From: an uncultured Ancrocorticia sp.
GTDB lineage: Bacteria > Actinomycetota > Actinomycetes > Actinomycetales > Actinomycetaceae
Length of the DNA: 13,486 bases
NCBI GenBank assembly: GCA_905373325.1
Contig: CAJPTB010000014.1
Coordinates: forward strand, 1-13,486
Reading direction: 5' to 3'
The notes under the pieces are model-generated. The model did no database searches. It saw only the letters and a list, made by a program, of their open reading frames with translations, and was not told where the DNA came from. Below, one piece after another: positions 6,581 to 12,450 of this stretch. Position 1 is the first letter of the stretch; each line of letters begins with the position of its first letter. The translations under genes and the position numbers were made by a program.

Positions 6581-8548
6581 TCAATCGTTGGCGTCAAATT
6601 GCGAGTTGTACAGCTCCGCGTAGAAGCCTCCGCGGGCCAGGAGCTCCTCGTGGTCGCCCGTCTCGACGATGTCGCCGTCGCGCATCACGAAGATGACGTC
6701 GGCGTTGCGGATGGTCGAGAGCCGATGGGCGATGACGAAGGACGTGCGGTCCTTCGTGAGCGTGTCGAGCGCCTCCTGAATGAGCTTCTCTGTGCGGGTG
6801 TCGATTGAAGACGTGGCCTCGTCGAGGATGAGAAGCGGATTGTCGGCGAGCATTGCCCTGGCGATCGTCACGAGCTGCTTTTGCCCGGCGGAAAGGGTGG
6901 TCTGCTCGGACAGGACGGAGTCGTATCCCTGCGGCAGCTGCGAGACAAGCTCGGAAAGCCCGACCTTGTCCATGACCTCGTCGAGGCGCTCGGGCGAGAC
7001 CCCCTCGCTGCGGTAGACAACGTTTTCGCGCAGCGTCCCCTCGAAAGTCCACGTGTCTTGAAGGACCATCGAGAAGAGGGCGTCGACGTCCTCGCGACGC
7101 AGGGACGACGTCGGAATCCCGTCGATCCGGATCTCGCCGCCCCACAGCTCGTAGAAGCGCATGAGCAGGTTGACCATCGTGGTCTTTCCCGCGCCGGTCG
7201 GCCCGACGATGGCGACCTTCTGGCCGGCCTTGACGCTCGCGGAGAAATCGTGGATGACCTCCTGCCCCTCGACGTAGCCGAACTTCACATGGTCGAAATC
7301 GACGTCGCCCCGAACCTCGGGGACGCCGGCCGGTTTGTCCGATTCGGCGTCCATTTCGGTTTCGTCCAGCAGTTCGAACACCCGGTTGCCTGCGGCGGCG
7401 GCGGATTGGAACGACGTCGCGGCCTCGGCCATCTGCCCGAGGGGGTTGGTGAAGATACGGATGTAGACCATGAAGGCGACGATGACGCCCACGGCCACGG
7501 TTCCGTCAAGGACGAGCACGGCGCCGACGATGCACACGACGACGTACCCGAGATTGCCCACGAATCCCATGAGCGGCCACATGAGGCTGGAGAGGAACTG
7601 CGCCTTCCACGCGCTCTTGTACAGGGCGTCGTTGCGCTCATGGAACTCCTGGCGCGCGTTCTCCTCGGCGTTGAACGCGCGGACGACCGGATGGCCGGAG
7701 TACGTCTCTTCGATGTGGCCGTTGAGTGCGCCCAGCTGCCGCTGCTGAGCGACGAAGTGCTTCTGACTGACGCCCATGATCGCCCCCGAGCCGACGACGC
7801 CGATGAGGGCCGCGCCGATGCCCGCGAGCGCCATCCTCCACTCGGTCGCAAACATCATGATCGCCGAGCCGAGAATCGTGATGACCCCGCTGACGATGGA
7901 GGCGACCGAGTTGTTGAGAGTCTGCGAGAGGGTATCGACGTCGTTGGAAACGCGGGAAAGAGTGTCGCCGACCGACTGCCTGTCAAAGTACGCCAAGGGC
8001 AGACGGTCGATCTTGCGGTCGAGGTCCGAACGCATCTTTCGGGCGGTCCACTGGGTCGCACGGACCATGAGCAGGCCTTCGACGAAGTTGAAGAGGAAGG
8101 ACCCTGCGAGAATCGCAACCGAGATGAGAGTCAGCCTCCGCACCTCGTCCATGTTCACGCGCCCCGCGAGCCCCTTTTCGATCTCGTCGGTGATGTCGGA
8201 CAGGTATTCGGGCGCGATGACGGTGAGCACCGCGCCCGCCACGGCCATGAACGTCGCGGCGACGAGCAGCGCCCGCACCGGCCTGGCGTAGGCGAGAAGC
8301 TTTTTGACGGTAGGGCCCATGGCGCCTATGGCCTTGCGGTCCACGCCTCCGCCGTCCCCGCCGAAGAGGTCAGAGGTGAGGTTGTCGCCTTCGGAGAGGC
8401 CTTTTTCGCGATTGCTGCGGGCCAGTTCCAGGCCGCGCCGAACGGAGTCGAGGTCGCGCTCGTCCCGTCCGCCCGAGGCCTGTGCGGCGCCCCCGCCCAA
8501 AGTCTCAGCGGTTCCCTGTCCTTTCGAGGTTTCTTTGACTCCGCTCAT
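6581..8548 (-). CDS. ABC exporter half-transporter with catalytic ATPase (heterodimer subunit)
   Basis: A 655-residue fused permease-ATPase of the multidrug/lipid exporter type, in the cytoplasmic membrane. An unusual N-terminal extension of about 85 Gly/Arg/Glu-rich residues precedes six expected membrane helices (about 90-380). The ATPase domain follows: Walker A GPTGAGKT (449-456), Q-loop Gln497, signature LSAGQ (552-556), Walker B LLILDE with catalytic Glu577, and switch His608. The signature carries Ala where LSGGQ has Gly, so this subunit has the full catalytic residues but a degenerate signature. The upstream partner is the reverse, as in TM287/TM288-type heterodimers where only one ATP site turns over. 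ATG 8546-8548 overlaps the partner's stop (ATGA) and follows GGAGGAG by 5 bases. Substrate cannot be read from the sequence. Confidence 0.93.
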   Translation of the reverse strand: MSGVKETSKGQGTAETLGGGAAQASGGRDERDLDSVRRGLELARSNREKGLSEGDNLTSDLFGGDGGGVDRKAIGAMGPTVKKLLAYARPVRALLVAATFMAVAGAVLTVIAPEYLSDITDEIEKGLAGRVNMDEVRRLTLISVAILAGSFLFNFVEGLLMVRATQWTARKMRSDLDRKIDRLPLAYFDRQSVGDTLSRVSNDVDTLSQTLNNSVASIVSGVITILGSAIMMFATEWRMALAGIGAALIGVVGSGAIMGVSQKHFVAQQRQLGALNGHIEETYSGHPVVRAFNAEENARQEFHERNDALYKSAWKAQFLSSLMWPLMGFVGNLGYVVVCIVGAVLVLDGTVAVGVIVAFMVYIRIFTNPLGQMAEAATSFQSAAAAGNRVFELLDETEMDAESDKPAGVPEVRGDVDFDHVKFGYVEGQEVIHDFSASVKAGQKVAIVGPTGAGKTTMVNLLMRFYELWGGEIRIDGIPTSSLRREDVDALFSMVLQDTWTFEGTLRENVVYRSEGVSPERLDEVMDKVGLSELVSQLPQGYDSVLSEQTTLSAGQKQLVTIARAMLADNPLLILDEATSSIDTRTEKLIQEALDTLTKDRTSFVIAHRLSTIRNADVIFVMRDGDIVETGDHEELLARGGFYAELYNSQFDAND

Positions 8549-10296
8549 GCCAGCTCCTCCTCGCTCAGCTGCGACAGCGCGATCTCCCGGTACACGGGAT
8601 TGTTCGCGAAAAGCTCGTCGTGGGTTCCGGCGCCGACGATCCTCCCCTTGTCGACGACGAGGATCTTGTCTGCATTCCGGACGGTGCCGATCCGCTGGGC
8701 GACGATGATGATCGTCGCCCCCGCAGCGGCCTCTCGCAGCGCGGCTCGCACGTCGCGGTCCGTCTTGTAGTCGAGCGCGGAAAACGAATCGTCGAAGATC
8801 ATGACCTCGCCGTCGCGGGCCACGGCCCGCGCGATCGAAAGCCTCTGCTTCTGACCGCCCGAGAAATTCGATCCGCCTTGCGCGACGGCCGAGGCGTAGT
8901 CATCCTCTTTCGTTGCGATGAATTCGGAGGCGTTAGCCACGCGTGCGGCTTCGACGACGTCGGCGGGGGCGAGCTCCTTCGCCCCCTTCCCGTAATCGAT
9001 GTTCGAGGCGATCGTCCCCGAGAAAAGGGTGGCCTTCTGGGGAACGAGCGATATTCGATCGCGCAGCGCCTCCTGCTTCCACTCGCGGACGTCGCGCCCG
9101 TCCAGGAGAACCTGCCCCTCGCGCACGTCGTAAAAGCGCGGAATGAGATTGACGATCGAGGACTTCCCCGATCCTGTCGAACCGATGACGGCGACGGTCT
9201 GCCCCGGCTCCGCCGTGAAAGAGATATCTTTGAGGGCGTCGTCTTCGGCGTCGGGGTAGCGGAAGGAGACGTTCTTGAATTCCACCGTGCCTTTGAGGTC
9301 CGAACGGCTGACGCCGGCCCCGCCGTCCTGGATTGAAGGCTTCGCGTCCAACACCTCCAGGATTCTCTTCCAGGAAACCCTCGCCCTCGGAAGGAACACG
9401 AAGATGAAGGCCAGCATCATGAAGGCGCCGACGATCTGCAAGGCATAGGCCGAGAAGACGACCATCTGCGTGAAGAGGGTGATCCTCTCGGCGCCAGACG
9501 CAGAATCTATCATCCCCGCGCCCAGCGTGTAGATCGCGAGCGTCAAGGCGGTCATGAGCGCCGTCAGGGCGGGCATGAGAAGCGCGAAAGCAACCATCAC
9601 CTGCGTGTTGTTGCGGGTCAGCTCCGCATTCGTCTCCTCGAATCTTCCTTCGTGAAACCTCTGGGCGTTGTACGAGCGGATCACACGAAGTCCCGTCAGG
9701 TGTTCGCGCGTCACCCGATTGAGGTCGTCGGTGATTGTCTGCATCCTCATGAGCCGAGGCATCACGACGGCGGTTATGGCGCCCAGCAGAACGACGAGGA
9801 CGGCGACCGCGATCGACGTCGCCGCCGTCCAAGTCCCGTTGGCGCCCGAAATCTTGGTCATCGCCCAAACCGCCAGTATCGGCGATTTGACGAGCATCTG
9901 AACGCCCATGACGATGAAGAGCTGCACCTGGTTGACGTCGTTGGTCGACCGGGTGACGAGGCTGGGGGTGCCGAACTTCCCGACTTCGGGAAGCGAGAAG
10001 TTCAGGACCTTCTCGAATACGTCGGCGCGCAGCCTGCGGGAGACCCTCGTCCCGATGACGGCCGTGCAATAGCCCGTGGCCACCATCGCGGCCATTGAGC
10101 CGAGCGCGCTCGCAAGCATGAGGGCGCCCTCCCCGAGGACGTCCTGCATGCGAGTCCCCGGAGTGACAATGCGTTTGGTGATCTCCTGCATGTACTCGGG
10201 AACCTTGAGGTCGAAGTAGACCTGCAAGACGATGGTTGCCAGGGCGATCGCGGCGAGCAACCACTCTCGACGGCCGATGAATTGTCTTATCCGCAT
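8545..10296 (-). CDS. ABC exporter half-transporter with degenerate ATPase (heterodimer subunit)
   Basis: A 583-residue permease-ATPase, first gene of the exporter pair. Six membrane helices are expected between about residues 10 and 305, and the coupling motif TGLRVIRSYNAQ (201-212) is typical of the family. ATPase domain: Walker A GSTGSGKS (372-379), Q-loop Gln420, intact signature FSGGQ (478-482), but Walker B VMIFDD (498-503) has Asp503 where the catalytic Glu should be, and the switch His is replaced by Gln534 (VAQR). These are the substitutions seen in the non-catalytic half of heterodimeric exporters such as TM287, so the intact signature here should complete the active site formed by the partner's Walker motifs. 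The ATG follows AGAAGG by 5 bases. No regulator gene lies directly upstream. Confidence 0.93.
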   Translation of the reverse strand: MRIRQFIGRREWLLAAIALATIVLQVYFDLKVPEYMQEITKRIVTPGTRMQDVLGEGALMLASALGSMAAMVATGYCTAVIGTRVSRRLRADVFEKVLNFSLPEVGKFGTPSLVTRSTNDVNQVQLFIVMGVQMLVKSPILAVWAMTKISGANGTWTAATSIAVAVLVVLLGAITAVVMPRLMRMQTITDDLNRVTREHLTGLRVIRSYNAQRFHEGRFEETNAELTRNNTQVMVAFALLMPALTALMTALTLAIYTLGAGMIDSASGAERITLFTQMVVFSAYALQIVGAFMMLAFIFVFLPRARVSWKRILEVLDAKPSIQDGGAGVSRSDLKGTVEFKNVSFRYPDAEDDALKDISFTAEPGQTVAVIGSTGSGKSSIVNLIPRFYDVREGQVLLDGRDVREWKQEALRDRISLVPQKATLFSGTIASNIDYGKGAKELAPADVVEAARVANASEFIATKEDDYASAVAQGGSNFSGGQKQRLSIARAVARDGEVMIFDDSFSALDYKTDRDVRAALREAAAGATIIIVAQRIGTVRNADKILVVDKGRIVGAGTHDELFANNPVYREIALSQLSEEELA

Positions 10297-10409
10297 AGCT
10301 GCCTTCTTCTCCTCACGACGTAGGCGTTCAACACTACTCCGCCCAAGACTTCAAACATTGTTTTGCCAATGCGGCGTTCGCCACCAGTTTGCAATCGCAC
10401 GCATATGAG

Positions 10410-10423
10410 TGTACCTTGTACCT
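10410..10423. repeat. Tandem TGTACCT heptamers, candidate operator
   Basis: The heptamer TGTACCT occurs twice back to back (10410-10416, 10417-10423). A third copy lies inverted as AGGTACA at 10565-10571, against the start codon of the small gene; the inverted match extends to 8 bases (TTGTACCT and AGGTACAA). All three are in the 276-bp divergent gap between the exporter genes and the small gene (10297-10572), which otherwise holds no gene that I can support. A regulator site is an inference. Confidence 0.35.
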
Positions 10424-10498
10424 TCTACGCAAACGGAATACGCGAAGGGTCGCTTGCGTTGCGTAGACGATGCGCCACAGCAGGGCGCTCAGCCGTTG

Positions 10499-10518
10499 GC
10501 TTGCCGCCAGCGGCAAGC
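10499..10518. other. Perfect 9-bp inverted repeat in the divergent gap
   Basis: GCTTGCCGC (10499-10507) and GCGGCAAGC (10510-10518) are separated by only CA. In RNA it would form a compact hairpin about 55 bases before the start of the 60-residue gene; in DNA it is a near-continuous palindrome that a protein dimer could bind. No T-tract follows, so it is not a standard terminator. Confidence 0.5.
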
Positions 10519-10572
10519 ACGCACGAAAGTGTCGGCGTTCCTCACCTGTTCGCCGTTGAGGAGTAGGTACAA

Positions 10573-10755
10573 ATGAATAAGGAGAAAGAAACGCGGCGCA
10601 AGGACCGCGCCGCAGCCGAGTTGCAATCGGCTCGCGCAGAGTTCGCTTCGCTCGATCGTCACGCTTCGCCGTCTCGCGCAGAGCGCGCGGCATTCCGCCT
10701 GAAGGCGGCGCAAGACGCCTGGGAGAAGGCAAACGCGACCGAGCTTGCAGCCTGA
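10573..10755 (+). CDS. Small charged helical protein, 60 residues, function unknown
   Basis: I do not recognise this protein. It is 60 residues, very rich in Ala, Arg, Glu and Lys, with no Cys, Gly, Ile, Val or Tyr. It looks like two amphipathic helices: about 3-27 (KEKETRRKDRAAAELQSARA) and about 33-58 (SPSRAERAAFRLKAAQDAWE), joined by a short SLDRHASPS link, as in a helical hairpin or short coiled coil. No signal peptide or membrane segment is seen, so it should be cytosolic. It is probably a real gene: GAGGAG (10558-10563) lies 9 bases before the ATG, and a strong terminator starts 5 bases after the stop, making a monocistronic unit. It diverges from the exporter genes. A nucleic-acid or ribosome-associated role is possible but not shown. 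Confidence 0.75.
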   Translation: MNKEKETRRKDRAAAELQSARAEFASLDRHASPSRAERAAFRLKAAQDAWEKANATELAA

Positions 10756-10759
10756 GCGC

Positions 10760-10800
10760 CTGGCCCCCGTCGGCATTCCCAACGGGGGCCAGATCGTTTT
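10760..10800 (+). terminator. Strong rho-independent terminator after the small gene
   Basis: A perfect 11-bp GC-rich stem, CTGGCCCCCGT (10760-10770) and ACGGGGGCCAG (10782-10792), with an 11-base loop, is followed by ATCGTTTT. It begins just after the TGA at 10753-10755 and clearly ends that transcript. Confidence 0.9.
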
Positions 10801-10875
10801 CCCCGCCAGTTCGCGAAAATATCGCCAAGATGCCGAGCCCCTCCGGAACGCCGCCGACTTTGGTACGGTGATTTT

Positions 10876-10965
10876 GTCCGTCGCCGCCCTCTTTCCGATC
10901 GGCGACGGCCGCGGCCGGCCCTCCGAAAACGCAAACGCAGCTTCCCGCGCAAAGCTGTTCTTTCT
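10876..10965 (+). ncRNA. Candidate small RNA (two hairpins, U-rich end)
   Basis: The 333-bp gap 10756-11088 has no further ORF that I trust, but it holds two consecutive hairpins. CCGTCGCCG (10878-10886) pairs perfectly with CGGCGACGG (10900-10908), leaving a pyrimidine-rich loop CCCTCTTTCCGAT. CAGCTT (10938-10943) pairs with AAGCTG (10952-10957) and is followed by TTCTTTCT, resembling a weak terminator. A TACGGT box (10864-10869) could be a -10 element for a start near 10876, but no -35 is visible. The arrangement would fit a small RNA of about 90 bases with a C-rich loop able to pair with ribosome sites. This is inference from structure only; the stems could equally be spacer structure. Confidence 0.3.
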
Positions 10966-10997
10966 CAGCTGAAGTCTCCATTGACTCCCTCAAAGAA

Positions 10998-11026
10998 TTG
11001 GGAAAACCCTGAGTTACGGCTAAAAG
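10998..11026 (+). promoter_or_regulatory. Candidate promoter of the glycosidase-like gene
   Basis: TTGGGA (10998-11003) and TAAAAG (11021-11026) are spaced 17 bases, each matching 4 of 6 consensus positions, about 60 bases before the ATG at 11089. TGGGAAAA (10999-11006) is complementary to TTTTCCCA (11049-11056) in the region that follows. The local sequence is less GC-rich than its surroundings, as expected for a promoter. Confidence 0.4.
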
Positions 11027-11088
11027 AACTTAGGGATTTAACGTGAATTTTTCCCAGTTTTCACATTTCAAGCTCTCTTTGAGGCACA

Positions 11089-12075
11089 ATGATATATATG
11101 ACGTTAAGCAAACCGATCCGTCTTGCACTCGTTGGCTTTGTCGTCACGGCTTTAGTGGCCTTGGTCTTCACAGTCAATCGAAGCAAGCTAAACGAGGACG
11201 AAGATTACCCAGTGGCACTCACATCCGCGCCTTCGCTCCCTCTAAAGGGAGTCACATTAGATACGCCCTACGACATTGGCAAGGCTGTATCCGTTATAAA
11301 ATCACACAATTCCCGTCTAACCGTACGTCTTGTCATGGATTCGGGAGTTCCCGTCGCAGACTACAAGAAAGCCGTCGATGCGCTTTCTCCCCACGCGAAC
11401 ATCATGATCGAAGTCTTGGATTCCGAAGAGCTGAGCGACCACTCGGCCGATTGGATCAGAACGCGAACCGAGCAGGCCTTCAAGGCAATGGGCGACAAGG
11501 TCAGCATCTGGGAGATCGGCAACGAGCTCAACGGAGAATGGACCGGCTCCTCCCCCCGCGAGATCAACGCAAAGGCCAAAGCCGCCTACGACGTCGTGAA
11601 AAAGCACGGCGGAAGGACGGCGCTCACTCTCAACTATTGGTCCAGCTCCGACTGCTACACACACGATTGGGAGTCGACCCTCTCGTACGGACGAACTCTG
11701 CGCAACGACTTCAGCAAGATCGATTACGTCTTCCTCTCCGTTTACGAAACCGTCTGCACACCGCGCCAGCACCCCTCTGCACAGGACCTGTCCAAGACGC
11801 TCAAGTCTTTGGGCGAGTTTTTCCCCAACGCGTACCTGGGGATCGGCGAAGTGGGCGCCCAGCGTCCCGAGGACGAGGGAGTCGCCGAACCGGATTTCGC
11901 CGAGAAAAACCGGCTGGCGAACTATTACTACGGCATGCACAGGCAGATGAAGAACGCCGTCGGCTCGCGGTACGCCGGAGGATACTTCTGGTGGTACTTC
12001 CGCCAGGACGCCGTCGACGCGCCCGCCGCCCAATCGCTGTGGCCCAGCATTCGCGAACAACTGAAGAAGATGTGA
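11089..12075 (+). CDS. Membrane-anchored glycoside hydrolase-like protein (TIM-barrel type)
   Basis: A 328-residue protein with an N-terminal membrane anchor (about 11-29, LALVGFVVTALVALVFTV) and no clear cleavage site. The rest should lie outside the membrane. WEIGNELNGEW (141-151) matches the Asn-Glu motif of clan GH-A glycosidases, making Glu146 the likely acid/base. GIGEVGAQ (251-258) supplies Glu254 as candidate nucleophile at the end of a late barrel strand, and YFWWYFRQD (299-307) resembles the final aromatic strand. RLVMD (80-84) and IMIEVLD (105-111) look like earlier barrel strands. The barrel would be compact. I cannot assign a family or substrate; a cell-surface or capsular polysaccharide is a guess. 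GAGG lies 4 bases before ATG 11089; ATG 11098 is an alternative. It stands alone between repeat-bearing gaps. Confidence 0.72.
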   Translation: MIYMTLSKPIRLALVGFVVTALVALVFTVNRSKLNEDEDYPVALTSAPSLPLKGVTLDTPYDIGKAVSVIKSHNSRLTVRLVMDSGVPVADYKKAVDALSPHANIMIEVLDSEELSDHSADWIRTRTEQAFKAMGDKVSIWEIGNELNGEWTGSSPREINAKAKAAYDVVKKHGGRTALTLNYWSSSDCYTHDWESTLSYGRTLRNDFSKIDYVFLSVYETVCTPRQHPSAQDLSKTLKSLGEFFPNAYLGIGEVGAQRPEDEGVAEPDFAEKNRLANYYYGMHRQMKNAVGSRYAGGYFWWYFRQDAVDAPAAQSLWPSIREQLKKM

Positions 12076-12106
12076 CCCCTTGACACAACTGAATATCGTT
12101 TCCCCC

Positions 12107-12146
12107 TCCGCGGCCCGCGCATCCACCCGATGCCCGGGCCGCACGC
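12107..12146 (+). terminator. Large hairpin after the glycosidase-like gene
   Basis: GCGGCCCG (12110-12117) pairs with CGGGCCGC (12135-12142), and inside it GCATC (12119-12123) pairs with GATGC (12129-12133) around loop CACCC, with a single C-C mismatch between the stems. It starts about 35 bases after the stop. A-rich, not T-rich, sequence follows, so it would be a terminator lacking a U-tract, or another structured element. Confidence 0.45.
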
Positions 12147-12193
12147 GGAAAACGGGCGGCGCCCGCGTCAAACTCTGCGCCGTCTCCATATTC

Positions 12194-12281
12194 TGCGCGA
12201 CCCGCCTCGCACGCAGCCGATGAGGCTCCTGTCCCCCGCCTGCGCCTTGACCTTGCGCGACCCGCCTCGCACGCAGCCGAT
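12194..12281. repeat. Two exact 28-bp direct repeats at a 60-bp period
   Basis: The same 28 bases occur at 12194-12221 and 12254-12281, with no mismatch, separated by 32 unrelated bases. The unit starts TGCGCGACCCGCC and ends CACGCAGCCGAT. GCGA and TCGC within it can form a small stem around CCCGCC, extended by TGC/GCA with a bulge. A shorter CTGCGCC precedes each copy (12175-12181 and 12240-12246). A dispersed intergenic repeat of this genome is the likeliest explanation. The geometry also equals one repeat-spacer-repeat of a minimal CRISPR, but there are only two copies and no cas genes. Confidence 0.85.
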
Positions 12282-12315
12282 ACGCGCCGCTTGTGCACCG
12301 ACCCCCGCTCTCGTG

Positions 12316-12321
12316 CATAAT
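12316..12321 (+). promoter_or_regulatory. Candidate -10 box upstream of metF
   Basis: CATAAT ends 6 bases before the ATG at 12328, so transcription would start at or near that codon. TTGTGC (12291-12296) is a possible -35 but at a long 19-base spacing. This is the best promoter candidate seen for the metF transcript, which would then carry a leader of about 120 bases. Confidence 0.4.
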
Positions 12322-12327
12322 TGAGCC

Positions 12328-12393
12328 ATGACGATCAAGCGTGCGCCGAGTACAGCCAAGCGCGGAAGTGCGCGCGCCCGAATGCCTAGGTAA
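12328..12393 (+). CDS. Possible 21-codon leader peptide upstream of metF
   Basis: An ATG-to-TAA ORF encodes a basic 21-residue peptide (starts MTIKRAPSTAK, ends RARMPR) with seven Lys or Arg residues. It lacks a Shine-Dalgarno site but sits immediately after the CATAAT box, as leaderless actinobacterial ORFs do. It ends 57 bases before metF, with a hairpin in between, so its translation could affect metF expression. It is not enriched in Met or Cys codons, which argues against classic amino-acid attenuation. Such a short ORF may be chance. Confidence 0.3.
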   Translation: MTIKRAPSTAKRGSARARMPR

Positions 12394-12414
12394 CTCACAA
12401 AGCCCTTTTCCGAA

Positions 12415-12430
12415 CGTCGCATTCGCGACG
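12415..12430 (+). other. Hairpin in the metF leader
   Basis: CGTCGC (12415-12420) and GCGACG (12425-12430) form a perfect 6-bp stem around ATTC, ending 7 bases before the AGGA ribosome site of metF (12438-12441). No T-tract follows, so it is not a terminator. It might influence ribosome access. I do not recognise a riboswitch class in 12394-12450. Confidence 0.5.
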
Positions 12431-12450
12431 CTGCCTTAGGACGTGAACAG

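Noticed and set aside
6442..6696. Plus-strand ORF (84 codons) in the gap beside the LLM gene
   Set aside because: Its start looks protein-like, but it has no ribosome site, its 5' end coincides with a hairpin, and it runs into the opposing exporter gene. I could not support it as a gene or as a remnant.
6881..8770. A 629-codon plus-strand ORF
   Set aside because: It lies antisense across two clear ABC exporter genes and is a high-GC frame artefact with repetitive Asp, His, Arg and Glu content.
8933..10264. A 443-codon minus-strand ORF in another frame
   Set aside because: It is an alternative frame of the degenerate-ATPase exporter gene, which has all family motifs in its own frame.
10334..10993. 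A 219-codon minus-strand ORF
   Set aside because: It runs antisense through the 60-residue gene, its strong terminator and the candidate small RNA. It has no ribosome site that I could see and no domain-like sequence.
12194..12281. Calling the 28-bp repeats a CRISPR array
   Set aside because: Only two copies, no cas genes in the window, and no convincing match to a known repeat class; reported as a direct repeat.
11317..12318. A 333-codon minus-strand ORF, with overlapping frames over the repeats
   Set aside because: It is antisense to the glycosidase-like gene and reads through the intergenic repeats, giving duplicated RLRARRVAQ peptides that only reflect the DNA repeat.
12394..12450. A SAM or cobalamin riboswitch before metF
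   Set aside because: The leader is short and shows only one small hairpin. I see no conserved riboswitch core such as a cobalamin box.
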